64,000 nt of DNA from Cloeon dipterum (taxonomy: Eukaryota; Arthropoda; Insecta; Ephemeroptera; Baetidae), in assembly GCF_949628265.1 (NCBI RefSeq), contig NC_088789.1, positions 2,170,001 to 2,234,000 on the forward strand. Reading direction: 5' to 3'. A program made the translations under genes and the position numbers. A model generated the notes under the pieces. It made no database searches. It was not told the DNA's origin and saw nothing but the letters and a program-made list of their open reading frames with translations. How positions within the stretch are numbered: position 1 is the first letter of the stretch; each line of letters begins with the position of its first letter. This document shows positions 10,058-21,727 of this stretch, piece after piece.

Positions 10058-11066
10058 GAGGAAACGGGGCCGGCCGCGCGGAGCTCGGAGCGCTCTGCGC
10101 GAGCGCTGCGACATCTGCGGCACGCGGTGCGCGTGCCAGGCGCGGCACGTGCGTTCGGCCCACCCTGACGCGCGGTACTTGGAGTGCGAGGCGTGCGGCG
10201 AGCGGCGCTGGTCGAGGACCGGCATGCGGCGCCACTGGCTGTCGCAGCACGGCGGCCGCGACGTCGACGGCGCCGGCGGCCACGAGTGCAGCGTGTGCGG
10301 CCAGCAGTTCGCCACCTACAGCAGCCGGCGCTGGCACCAGATCGTGGCGCACGAGCCGGAACGCTTCCGCTGCAACTTCTGCTCGCAGACGTTCAAGCGC
10401 GCCGAGACGCTGCGCGTGCACGAGCGGCGCCACACGGGCGAGCGGCCGTTCGTGTGCGCCCAGTGCGGCGGCCAGTTCATCTCGAGCGCCACGCTGCGCT
10501 ACCACCTCAAGACGCACGAGCCGCAGGCCGAGAGCTTCACGTGCGAGGTGTGCGGCAAGAGCTTCGCGTTCGGCCACTACCTGGCGCAGCACCGCAAGAC
10601 GCACTTCGCCGAGGCGCGCAAGGTGCGCTGCGGCGTCTGCGGCTGGGTCACCTACAGCCGCTCGCACCTCAAGAACCACATGGTGACGCACACGGGCGAG
10701 CGGCCGCTCACGTGCGAGCTGTGCGGCAAGACGTTCGCGCACGGCTCCGGCCTGCGCAGCCACCGCGTCAAGCACAGCGCCGACAAGCGGCCGCACAAGT
10801 GCAACTACTGCGGCAAGGCCTACACGTCCGGCTTCATCCTGCGCAGGCACATCAAGCTGCACCAGGGCCTGCGCCCCTTCGAGTGCCACGTGTGCAACGC
10901 GGCCTTCACGCAGCGCGAGTGCCTCCGCAAGCACCAGTGGGTCAAGCACAAACTGATGCCGTACAAGTGCGACGAGTGCGACGCTACTTTTATGCTTATG
11001 AACGAGCTCAAAAAGCACAGGGTCGAGGTGCACTTCCGTCTTTCCCAGGACGGGCTCTCTGACTGA
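10058..11066 (+). CDS. ZE9: GC-rich eleven-finger terminal exon
   Basis: The acceptor CCTTATTTCAG ends at 10057. A basic start (RKRGRPRGARS, AT-hook-like GRPRG) precedes eleven fingers over 335 residues. The first is divergent (CDICGTRCACQARHVRSAH). Canonical HTGERPF linkers occur between several fingers. Third codon positions are almost all G or C, in sharp contrast to ZE8 and ZE10. Finger seven (CGVCGWVTYSRSHLKNHM) is the GWxTYxxxxLKxHM type shared with ZE16, ZE17, ZE23 and ZE24, placing it in that subfamily. AATAAA at 11156. A long open frame on the opposite strand is a GC shadow. Confidence 0.87.
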
Positions 11067-11618
11067 CCAAACGACTCAAATTCTTGTTCCTGTGTACGAA
11101 ATTGGAAATCGTTGCTTGTAAGAAAACTAGTGTAAGACAAAAAACAAAGGGTACAAATAAAAAGCAAGCGTTGCTATTTGAAATATATGGTTCAATTAAT
11201 TTATGTAAACCTTGCGCCGCTAGGAGCTAAACACGGAAAACACATCTGTGATAATTAGGAATACTAAAATATCGTTTACCTATTTTTTCTATTGCATCAA
11301 AATATGAAAACTGCGATTTTAATTTATTCCGCCAAATCAAATTTTGAAAGCATTAATTCACGAGAATTTAGGCACAATAAAATATTATCAATATTGTTGA
11401 AACGTCTCATGGACCTGTTTTTCCTTAAAAAAGCGCACGAAAGGGCACCGCCAAAATGCTTGAAATGCGAAACAAAATTAAAAAAAAAAACGTATAGTAC
11501 CAGTCAATTTTAGGCCTTAATATTAATTTTTCTCTATAAATATCAAATTAACGGATAAAATATTTTTATTGAATTATTTTACTGTGGAACAAAGATCGTC
11601 ACGCAAATATTTTTTCAG

Positions 11619-12534
11619 GCAAGGCCAGAAAGGCGACATTCAGGGGCCATGGCGGCAGGTGCTCCCAAGAAAACAACACCCACCTGCCAAATGCGGAATT
11701 TGTCAAACGACATTTGATGAGCTGAACGTCCTGTCTGCGCACGTCAAATTGCACGGGAGAAAGAAGGGAGAAATCTCGCTTGACTTTATTTGCGACATGG
11801 CCAAATGCACTGCCAGCTTTTACCACTATGGCGACCTGATGAAGCACATGCGAATGTACCACGACTTCAGCTTGGATGTCGATAAACTCAAGTGCGTGTT
11901 TTGCGAAAAGAAATACATGTCCAAAGATAATTTGCGCATGCACTTGGAGAAGCACCTGAAACGATTCGATTGTATAAGATGCGGAGTTACCTTGCACTCA
12001 GAGGACAAGCTGATCGCGCATCTCGCGAGCCACTACAACAAGTGCGACATATGCGATAAAGATTTCGACTCCAAAGCGGAGCTGCTGCAGCACGATGCGA
12101 CCGAGCACGAACTGACTGAAGTCGTCACGAAAGAAAGTCGGGTTGACCCAAAGGATGCATGCAAAATTCACACATGTAGCAGGTGTGATGCGATTTTTGT
12201 GAACAAATTCTACTTGGACGAACACATCAAGTCGCAACACGCAATTTCACTCATTTTAACCAATCAATGCGATGTGTGCTCGAAACAAGTGCACGTGAGA
12301 TTCATGTGGAGCCACCAAATGTCCCACACTAAGAAAGCAAGCGAGCACCAATGCTGCTGGTGCCCCTGTAAATACACAGACCTGGACGAGCTGAGCAAAC
12401 ACTTGTCTCAAATGCATAATGCCATTCCTTTCGCTTGTACAAAGTGCAGTGCGACTTTTTTGACAGCACTGAAATTGCGCCAGCATACTATCAAGGAGCA
12501 CGGACAGCCTGCTCAATTTGTGCTGACAGAATAA
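11619..12534 (+). CDS. ZE10: nine-finger terminal exon with variant fingers
   Basis: The acceptor ATATTTTTTCAG ends at 11618. The 304 residues include about nine fingers, several non-standard. One has a CX4C knuckle (CDMAKC). One has a compact helix (CDVCSKQVHVRFMWSHQMSH). One begins CCWCPC. A spacer near codons 185-200 (ELTEVVTKESRVDPKDACKI) separates the halves. AATAAA at 12630. No close paralogue is evident in the window, so this looks like an older member. Confidence 0.83.
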
Positions 12535-12937
12535 CTCGAAAACTGTAGAATTAACTCTTTGATTCACTCTTTATGTATGGGAATTATTTAATTGAACTTA
12601 AATATATTGGTATTGAATCGAATTAGAAAAATAAAACTCGCTTAAAATAAATTTAAATTTTTAATGAAACGAAACCCACTATTTAAGAAAAGACCCAACA
12701 GATGAGAAGCCTGCAGCGTTGACGAAAAGGAAGGACTGTTTTTGTGAGGAATAAAAATTAAAATATTCCTCATCCTCATCACAGTTAAAAATTAAAGATA
12801 GAAATAATAATGCGCTGCCCTTGCATATTAATGCATTTCATAGGTCCTAAAACTTATAATTTGAATGTAAATAATACACGCTTACACAAAAAAAGCATTC
12901 ATTACAAGAGCACCAAAAGACTGATATTTTTTTGCAG

Positions 12938-14315
12938 GCGGCCGGCTAAAACACTGTCCTGGTGCCAGATGTGCAGCAAATTCATTTCGAGCTTGTCCGA
13001 GCACATGAAAACAGTCCACCCCAGCGTGGGAGTGAAATGCGGCGTGTGTAAGAAACTTTTCGCAAACCTGGAAACATTCCAGCTGCACATGCCCGAGCAC
13101 GAGGCGGGTCCTTCCTCGGCCGACGCCGACGGTGCCTTCGTCCAGGAGGAGTACCCTTGCGACAGGTGGGTGTGTGACAAGATCTGCGCCACCGAGGCCG
13201 AACGCACCACCCACCTCGTGCGGCAGCACGTGTGCGACCTGCACAAGCCCGTGATGAAGTGCAACGCGTGCAGCGAGATTTTCCTGCTCAAGTACTCTCG
13301 CGAGCTGCACTTTCAGGAGTACCCTGACCACTTTATCGACGAGCAGGGCAACACGCTGCCGCGGCCGCAGTCGCTGCTGCAGTGCCAGCTGTGTCTGGAG
13401 AGCTACCGGCATGAGAGCTGCCTGCAGGAGCACCTCTCGTGGCACGCCGACGAACGCGGCCTGCTGTGCGAACTTTGCGGCTACGCGCTGGGCTCGCTCG
13501 AGCTGCTGCAGCAGCACCTGCAGTCGGCGCACAAGTTCAAGAAGGAGACGCAGAAGCCGACCTGCGAAGAGTGCAGTTCGGGCCAGTGCGTGCACACCGT
13601 CGCCACCGCCACCGGACTCGTGTGCGACTTCTGCGGCGAGGTCTTCTCCTCGAAGCAGTTCATGGATTTCCACATTCGCTGGCACTTCGGCCTGCCCAAC
13701 GACTCGAGGCACTACGAGTGCGACATTTGCGACCAGGTGCTCGTCTCGGCCGCCAACCTGGCCAGCCACCGCGAGTTGCACTTCCGCGACAAGCGCATCT
13801 CGTGCAACGTGTGCGGCTACGTTACCAACAACGTCATCTACGCTAAAAAACACAAGGCGCTGCACAAGGGCGACAAGGACACGGTGCACTGGTGCAAGGC
13901 GTGCAACCGCAGTTACGGCAGCGAGACCAGTTTGAAAATGCACATCCGCACGGCGCACACACACCGGGGGCGGCGCGTGGCCAAGCAGTACGAGTGCTCG
14001 GTGTGCCAGCGCAAAATGCCGAGCCGCTCCGCGCTGAGAATCCACATGTGCTCGCACACGGGCAAGTACCCGCACCGCTGCAAGGTGTGCCGCGGCGGAT
14101 TCGCCATCAAGGTGCAGCTGCGCAACCACCTGTGGAAGGAGCACCACATCGGCTCCTTCCAGTGCACCATGTGCAACGAGTCTTTTGGACACATAAAAAC
14201 CAGGACGGAGCACTACAAAATAGCTCACCGCGGATTTAAGACCCCCGAGGAAGAGGCTGAACATTTGTTGAAACTAAGAGTGGGCCGCAAATATACCAAA
14301 GCTAAGAAGGAATGA
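12938..14315 (+). CDS. ZE11: about thirteen-finger terminal exon
   Basis: Acceptor GATATTTTTTTGCAG ends at 12937. An ATG at 12810 is in frame, but it lies in AT-rich sequence before the acceptor and is not a likely start. The 458 residues begin with a compact finger (CQMCSKFISSLSEHMKTVH), then CGVC...HMPEH and a knuckle of CX4C type (CDRWVC). This is the same opening order as ZE12, ZE13 and ZE15, so it is a divergent member of that group. A spacer with extra cysteines (CEECSSGQC) sits mid-array. The central part is GC-rich. AATAAA at 14404. Confidence 0.86.
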
Positions 14316-14542
14316 TAAATTTTTATCAATGTTTGATTTGGAAATTAATATTATAAGTACACCTGTTAATTGTGTTAAGTGTTTTTGACTTGTTTCTTGG
14401 AGGAATAAATGGTTTGTATTTAAATATCAATAAAAATAACAATAATTACAACCCATCCGTGAAATAGTTGAGTTTTCAATTACGAATGCAGAGAAAATTA
14501 GCAAAATCATTCCATCCAATCGAATTATTGCTGTTCTTTCAG

Positions 14543-15821
14543 ATCGGTGGTTTGCCGCATTTGCTCCGAAAGAATGACTAACTTTCAAGCCCACATGATT
14601 GAGCGACACGCAGAGACAATGAAGTACAAGTGTGGCTTGTGCAACGACCTGTTTTTCGGCATGTCCTCCTTCCAAGCTCATATGCCGATACACGAAAATA
14701 GGGTGAAGCAGAGTGCCAAGTACCAATGCGACTTCAAAGAGGGCTGCATGCGATTCTTCGAAAGACGGCATTTGCTGATGCACTTGGCTAACGATCACTC
14801 GATCAAAAACAAAACTCAGTACAATCAGTGCACGCTGTGCGATCTAGTTTTTGCGTGGAAGCACAATTTAGAAAAGCACTTGGATAAAATTCACAATGTC
14901 GTCATATGGCATAAAAAACCAGCGAAATTGGAAATAACGTGCACCGTTGATGGCACCTTGAGGTGCAACTTTTGCCCTGAAAAATTCTCCAGCAAAGAAA
15001 TTATCGAGAAGCACATTGAGGTGCATTTGCGAGCTCTCGAATGTTCCGGTGTGCCATTCGGTTGCAGCGCTTGCAACTTCTTCAGCAGAGCTTACGGTAG
15101 GCTCACTATCCACTATGCACAGGTCCACGACACTGCTTGGCCCAGGTTTCCTTACGAGTGCGATTTGTGCTCCAGAAAGTTCAACATCAGCACCTATTAC
15201 AAATATCACATGCAACGTCACAGTGGTGTGTTTCAAAAGTGCAATATCTGCGGCAAACAATGTCCATCAACATTAGCACTTAAAAGACATCATGAGTTCT
15301 GTCATAGTCAGAAAAAACATGTCTGCGAGGTTTGCGGGGCCGCTTTCAGGCGTTCGATAGAATTTAAAATGCATAAACACTTTCACAATGAGCAACTTTT
15401 GAAGTGTCTGCTCTGCGACTACACCACATACAATCTGATTCATCTCAGGGGTCACATGGAAACTCATTTCAAACAGAAAAAGAAGTGCAACATCTGCACA
15501 AGGACCGTCTACAATATGAGGAGCCACATGAAATGGAAACACAGCAGCGAGAAGCGGGAACACCCGTGTAAAATTTGCGGCAAGAAATATTCCACTTCGA
15601 CTTCGTACAAATATCACATGGAATCGGTACACCTTGATAGGAAGGCCTTTCAGTGTGATGTTTGCGCTGAATTCTTTCACAGCGTGGCCAAAATGAGAAC
15701 CCACAGGCGGAAAGAGCATGGTATCATGCCGCATGAGTGCACCATTTGCCAAGAAGGCTTCATGACTCCGACGCAGCTGAAATCGCACAGAGCCAAAACA
15801 CACCGCAACAAAAGCGATTAG
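14543..15821 (+). CDS. ZE12: fourteen-finger terminal exon
   Basis: Acceptor TGCTGTTCTTTCAG ends at 14542. The protein segment starts SVVCRICSERMTNFQAHM at once after the splice, with a compact first finger, then CGLC...HMPIH and a CX5C finger (CDFKEGC). In total there are about 14 fingers in 425 residues. Finger ten reads CLLCDYTTYNLIHLRGHM, and finger eleven is compact (CNICTRTVYNMRSHM). The same order recurs in ZE13 and ZE15. AATAAA at 15885. Confidence 0.88.
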
Positions 15822-16681
15822 ATCGTATTCTATGTGAATTTTTGTCTTTAAATGTGTGCAGAAACTGTACTCACTCGTGACGGAAATAAAAAAAACTGCA
15901 GTATAATCCAGGAAATACGCGGCTTTTCTTGATTCGGTAAAAATAAATGTGAATAATTTCCACGGATTGTATAAGAGTCAGTTTTTTACATAGTAATTTT
16001 CAAAACTGAACTGTTAAATAGTTTTCAGGTGTCACATATTATATTAGCAAATATCAGAAGTGAATAAATTGAACACTAAATATCAATCAATATTTTTACT
16101 TACAGAGGAATCACATAATTAGAGTTAATAAAATTGGAAAAAGTTGCTTATTAGCTAGAAAATTATACTACATTTTTTTCTACCATTATTCAGCGCAGAA
16201 AGTAACAGATCTGTCACGAACGAAAAAATGATAGTATTATCCTAAAATTAAGTATATGTGTTTGTAACTCCCCAAGAATGACTATAAAATCTTTAAGATA
16301 TATTTTCAAGTCAAAAAAGCAGCGAAAGTCCACGAGGCTCATATTGGCGGAGCTTTTACTATAAAATCACTGCTGCGCAGATAATATTGCAACAGGAGCC
16401 CAGCATAGAGTTGAAGGCGAAAATTCCAACATCCTTACTGCAATTTGAAACACTAATCAGCGATCATTTATGAGATATAAATACTTAAAGAGCTTAAATA
16501 ATGTTATTGAAGTGAGCAAGGCTAGTGGAGATGAGATAATTAAAGAGGAGTCATTCAGCGGAAAAATTAATTTAAATTGTATTTTAATATAGCTATTTAT
16601 TTTGTACTAAAAAAATCTGAAATATTCCGGTTTTATTTCCAAAGCATTGATTTCAATCAGTCCTATCACTTATTTTTTCAG
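15822..16681 (+). other. Non-coding gap between ZE12 and ZE13
   Basis: Holds the ZE12 poly(A) signal at 15885, then about 700 bp of AT-rich sequence with no coding frame, no finger relic and no repeat that I recognise, ending in the ZE13 acceptor tract. Confidence 0.6.
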
Positions 16682-17957
16682 ATTGGTGGTTTGTCGCATC
16701 TGCCGCACCAAAACGCATAACTTGCAAGTTCACTTGATAAATGAGCACTCGGATAACGTGAAATTGAAGTGTAGCCTTTGCAACAACCTTTTCGCCAACA
16801 TGGCCACCTTCCACGCCCATATGCCGCTGCACACAATCAAAGCAAAGGAAACTGCCAAGTTTCCGTGCCCTAGACGAGATTGCAAAAATCGATTCTTCAA
16901 GAGAGAGCACTTGATCCTGCACTTGTCCAACGACCACGCGATCACCAAAAAAAGTATGATCATTAAGTGTCCTCACTGCGACGATATCCACGTCTACCAA
17001 GAAAAATTCAGAAGTCACATGAAGAACTCGCACGGTGTGATTCTTCCCACTCAGAAGAAGCCAGATTTGGAAATTACGTGCAGCCTCAACGGACACTTGA
17101 AATGCAACTTTTGCCCCGATAAATTTACCAGCAAGGCGTTCCTCAAGAAACACATTCTGGTGCATTTGCTCGGACTCGAAAAATTCGCTTGTCCTTTTGC
17201 TTGCGCCGGTTGCGGCAAAAATTTGCATTCCTACCCCAAACTCACACTCCATTACAAGAACGCTCATCACACTGTGTGGCCAAAATTCCCCTTTGAGTGC
17301 GAACTTTGCCCTAAGAGCTTCGCAAATATGAATCTCTTCAGGTGTCATTTTAAAGTTCACAACAAAAAATCTTGCATTTGCGACGCTTGCGGCATGAAAT
17401 TTACAGATAGGAAGCGCGTAGAAACTCACATTAGAAACAAACATTTCCCGAAGATCTTTATTTGCGAGGTTTGCGGCGTTGGACACTCCACGAAAGAGTC
17501 ATTCCGGTCGCATATTACGATCCACAATACCGACACATTGATGAAATGCTTGCTGTGCGATTATACCACTCACAATAAGCGAAATCTGCGTGTCCATATG
17601 AAGAAACACTTCAGGAGGAGGATCAGGTGCAAGATCTGCCACAAAGCTGTGTTTGACTTGAAAGCACACATGAACTTCATGCATAATGGCAAAAGGCCCG
17701 AATATTCTTGCCACCTGTGCAGCAAGAAATTCAATGTGAGAAAAACGTACGAGTACCACATGGGAACTCACTTTGGAACAAATTACCACCAGTGCGAAGT
17801 TTGCGGAAAGGAGTACAATGTGCAAGAAAATTTGAGAATTCACAGAAAGAACAAGCATGGCATCTGGCCTTACGAGTGCACGACTTGCAAGAAAGGCTTT
17901 GCAGATAGCCTGAAGCTAAAAAGGCACAGGGCTAGGGCACACCGCAACACTGATTAG
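16682..17957 (+). CDS. ZE13: fourteen-finger terminal exon, sister of ZE12
   Basis: Acceptor ACTTATTTTTTCAG ends at 16681. The 424 residues start LVVCRICRTKTHNLQVHL and follow the ZE12 plan: CSLC...HMPLH, CX5C finger (CPRRDC), CPHC, CNFC, CAGC and so on, ending CTTCKKGFADSLKLKRH and a shared tail RARAHRNTD. Exon length is within 3 nt of ZE12, so the duplication kept the full array. AATAAA is far downstream at 18406. Confidence 0.88.
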
Positions 17958-18984
17958 CCTGATGAGCAAAACTCACTTACTGAACCCTTTAATTTAATTA
18001 ACGGCATTGATAAAACTGGCCGTGCTTGAATACATGTATTAAATTAGTAGATTTTGCTTCCAAAATCCATGAGATAAATGATGCTGAGCGATTTTTTAAT
18101 TTGTATCAGGATAGAGAATTTAATCCTACTTTTGGTTTGACTCGAATCGAATATCAGTGTAGATAAAATAGTCAAATTTCATCAAAGCTCTCAGCGGTTT
18201 CTTGACATTATTCCTCAGTTGAGTGTAAAATTATTATGATAATTTTAATTTGACATGTAGATGAGGAGAATAACATTTTCGTGCAAATTCACCTTACAAT
18301 GGGTAACATCCTTTAGTTTGTAACTTTACTATTGTAATTCTCTGCTTGCGTAGAAAACTGCCTGTATGATTGATTTCCTTTTAAATGTAAACTCCATAGT
18401 TAAAGAATAAAGCTGAATTAAAAATTAGGTTATGGAGAAATTACGTTTTTTTATTTTATTTGTGACTTAATGCAATTCGATAAATTAGGTATACTATCCG
18501 ATGCAAGATTTGCTAAGCGTCATATATTGATCGATAGGGCTAAGGAGAGGGAACTTGAAACTACTGAAAAGGGTAAAAAATGTCTTGAATCGCAGATTTT
18601 TGCGGGAAAGAAAGGGTTTGTCAGATGTGCAACGCGAAAGTGGTCAACAAGCAACACCACGTGCTAAACAAACATGCAAATAATTCCTGCATGATAGCAC
18701 TCTGGCAGCCTACAAAATTGAATTATATAAAATTTACTTTTTCATTAATTTTGAAAAAAATACAACTGAATTTAAACTCTTAAAATCAATATTTATAACA
18801 ACCACTGTTTTTTTAAAATATGCAATTTCTTTAAAAAAAACTGAACCGTGGGTAAATTAAATTTAAACTTGAAATCGTAAATAAACGAGGCTACTACAAA
18901 TATTAAAATAAATTTCGCACTAGATTAAAAAAAAATTAATTTGAATTCGTAATCACCAACCCTATCACTGCTGTTTTCTTTCAG
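17958..18984 (+). other. Gap between ZE13 and ZE14 with one finger relic
   Basis: About 1 kb of AT-rich DNA. It contains the distant ZE13 poly(A) signal (18406) and a finger-like relic at 18613-18690, listed separately. Nothing else is identifiable before the ZE14 acceptor. Confidence 0.5.
18613..18690 (+). pseudogene. Relic first finger of the ZE12-ZE15 type
   Basis: In one frame the sequence reads RVCQMCNAKVVNKQHHVLNKH. This matches the compact opening finger of ZE12, ZE13 and ZE15 (VCRICxxxxxNxQxHMxxxH). A CAG at 18593-18595 lies where the acceptor should be, but the finger is in a different phase from it, and no further fingers follow before stops. It is best read as the surviving 5' end of a dead exon. 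Confidence 0.45.
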
Positions 18985-21067
18985 AACGGGACTGGTTATG
19001 CACCTCCGCCCTGTCAAAACACCAGACTTGCGAGACCACATTATTAAAAAGCACGGCGATAGATTAGTTATCAGGTGCCGCAAATGCACCGAACTGTTCG
19101 CAAGCTTTGCCGCTTTCAGTGCCCACATGCCAATGCACGAGGGAAATCCTGGGGTTAGCGGCAAGTACCCGTGCGACTTCGAATCTTGCACCAGACGCTT
19201 CTTCGAGAAGGACCATCTGATCGAACACATGAAACACGATCACGAATTCCTAAACAAACGTGAGATCTGGGAATGCGCCGACTGCGACCATGTCTTCAGT
19301 CAGCGGAGGAATTTCAAACAGCACGTGAAAGATGAGCACAACGCAAATCCACCATCAACACAGAACGACGCCCAGTTCAAAACAGCAGAGAATAAGCAAG
19401 TGAAAGGCGGCAATCTCCGCGTCAAATCACCGTACAAGTGCGGCCTCTGCCTTCAAACTTTCCTCGGCTTGAATGCCATCAAGGCTCACTTTCCGGTGCA
19501 CACAGGAGAGTCGGTGCAAACTGGGAAATACGCTTGCGACTTTGAGGCTTGCACCAAGCGCTTCCTTATGAGAGACCATCTGATTTGTCATTTTGAGAAA
19601 GACCACCAAATCCATAACAGAACTCTGCTTTTGGAATGCTCCTTCTGCGACCAGGTTTTCATTCATTTGGCAAGTCTCAAAGCTCACCTGAAAGAAAAAC
19701 ACTGCGATGATCCACCTGCTCCCCCGCCGACAGAGTCGGAGACTCCACCACTCAGCCTCAACACGCTAACTATCACGCCAGAAATGCAAAAGCAAGGCCA
19801 CTCAGTTTTAAAACTCGGCGATAAATCTATTCTCAGGTGCGGCTTCTGCCTTAACTTTTTCGCCAGCACCGACGACCTCTTGGACCACGTGCAGACGTTG
19901 CACGTAGAAAAGTACTTGTGCGATTTTGAGGCTTGCACTGAACGCTTTTTGAGGAGAAGGCTATTGATTCAGCACATTTACCAAGATCACCAAACCGAAA
20001 ACCGTACTCTGATTTTGGAGTGCACCTTCTGCGATCTGGTTTTCACTCAGAAGGCAAATTTCCAAAGCCACCTGAAAGAAAAACACAGCGGTGATCCACC
20101 TGCTCCCCCGCCGACAGAGCCAGAGACTCCACCACCCAGCTTCAACACGCTAACTATTACGCCAGAAATGCAAAAGCAAGGCCACTCTGTCGTAAAACTG
20201 GACGATAAATCAATTCTCAGGTGCGGCTTCTGCCTCAACTTTTTCGCCAGCACCGACGACCTCCAGGACCATGTACAGACGACGCACGTAGAAAAGTACC
20301 TGTGCGACTTTGAGGCTTGCACCGAGCACTTTTTAAGCAGAGGGCTATTGATTCGGCACATTCAGAAAGATCACAAAATCGTAAACCGAACTCTGATTTT
20401 GGAATGCTCCTTCTGCGACCAGGTTTTCATTCATTTGGCAAGTCTCAAAACTCACCTGAAAGAAAAACACTGCGATGAGCCACCTGCTCCCCCGCCGACA
20501 GAGTCGGAGACTCCACCACTCAGCCTCAACACGCTGACTATTACGCCAGAAATGCAAAAGCAAGGCCACTCTGTCGTAAAACTGGACGATAAATCAATTC
20601 TCAGGTGCGGCTTCTGCCTCAAATTTTTCGCCAGCACCGGCGACCTCCTGGACCACGTACAGACGACGCACGTAGAAAAGTACCTGTGCGACTTTGAGGC
20701 TTGTACCGAACACTTTTTAAGGAGAGGGCTATTGATTCAGCACATTCAGAAAGATCACAAAATCGTAAACCGAACTCTGATTTTGGAATGCTCCTTCTGC
20801 GACCAGGTTTTCATTCATTTGGCAAGTCTCAAAGCTCACCTAAAAGAGAAACACTGCGGTGATCCACCTGCTCCCCCGCCGACAGAGTCGGAGACTCCAC
20901 CACTCAGCCTCAACACGCTAACTATTACGCCAGAAATGCAAAAGCAAGGCCACTCTGTTTTAAAATTCGGCGATAAATCAATTCTCAGGTGCGGCTTCTG
21001 CCTCAACTTTTTCGCCAGCGTCGACGACCTCCTGGACCACGTGCAGACGTTGCATGTGGAAAAGTAA
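18985..21067 (+). CDS. ZE14: sixteen-finger exon built from 128-residue tandem repeats, truncated by a stop
   Basis: Acceptor TTTTCTTTCAG ends at 18984. The compact first finger has lost its CX2C (GLVMHLRPVKTPDLRDH). About 16 fingers follow in 693 residues. From 19634 onward the same 384-bp unit repeats, its CSFC/CTFC finger recurring at 19634, 20018, 20402 and 20786. Each unit holds three fingers (CGFC, a CX5C finger CDFEAC, CSFC/CTFC) and a Pro-rich spacer (PPAPPPTESETPP). The frame ends at TAA (21065), where sister units read TAC (Tyr). Coding-like finger sequence continues beyond it, so the exon carries a recent nonsense change. Confidence 0.86.
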
Positions 21068-21180
21068 CTGTGCGATTTTGAGTCTTGCACCAAGCGCTTT
21101 TTAAGGATAGGGCTATTGATTCAGCACATTCAGAACGATCACAAAATCAAACCGATGTACGAATGCTCTTTCTGTGACTT
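19634..21180 (+). repeat. 384-bp tandem repeat within ZE14, four copies plus a partial
   Basis: Successive copies of the GAATGC/GAGTGC knuckle codons lie exactly 384 bp apart (19634, 20018, 20402, 20786), then 375 bp to 21161. Copies are nearly identical over most of their length, including the spacer codons, so the expansion or its homogenisation by gene conversion is recent. The unit preserves frame (128 codons). Confidence 0.88.
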
Positions 21181-21307
21181 TGTCTTCACTCAGAAGGCGA
21201 ATTTTCAAAGACACCTGAAGGATGCACACAACGCTGACCCACATGCTACGAATAAACTGGAGGTTATGTGCAGCCTCGACGGACACTTGAGGTGCTCACG
21301 GTGGTAA
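21068..21307 (+). pseudogene. Stranded 3' end of ZE14 after the nonsense codon
   Basis: Directly after the TAA the same frame continues LCDFESCTKRFLRIGLLIQH and then a CSFC finger and LEVMCSLDGHLRC, closing at TAA 21305-21307. The sister exons ZE12, ZE13 and ZE15 continue from this point with nine or ten more fingers, so ZE14 also lacks the distal half of the ancestral array. AATAAA at 21450. Confidence 0.7.
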
Positions 21308-21727
21308 AAGACGCGAGTACACATACTGCACATCAAGACATAGTAACTGAACCAAACCCAGCTGTATCTCATGTTTGACCAAATCTGTACTGCAAAAACT
21401 ATCAATTGGAAATATGATCTAAAAATGATATGCTTTGATTTTTCTGAAAAATAAATACTCTCACTGCAGCGTAATTCTATTTCTCGTTATTTACCAAAAT
21501 CCGGTGACATGAATTGTTGAACCTTAATAATTACAAAATTGCTTATATGCCTGTAGAGTGGCCGAGATTAATTTTTAATTCCTGAATGTTTTGTCATTAC
21601 TATTCAACTTCGAAAACAGCAGGCATTTTGCAAAGAATTGAAATTTGTGCATTAATTTAAAACGAAAAATGTCCATTCTAATTTTGTTATGTTATTACAA
21701 CCAACCCTTTCACTGCTGTTTTTTCAG

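Noticed and set aside
9567..11033. 488-codon open frame on the - strand across ZE9 (and similar long frames opposite ZE11, ZE16 and ZE24)
   Set aside because: GC-rich zinc-finger codons leave the antisense strand free of stops. The translations are Val/Ala/Leu/Arg-rich with no domain, and continue into AT-rich sequence without codon bias.
19634..21060. Regular repeats as a CRISPR array
   Set aside because: The repeat is a 384-bp in-frame coding unit with fingers, in a eukaryotic gene. The 84-bp finger periodicity elsewhere has the same origin.
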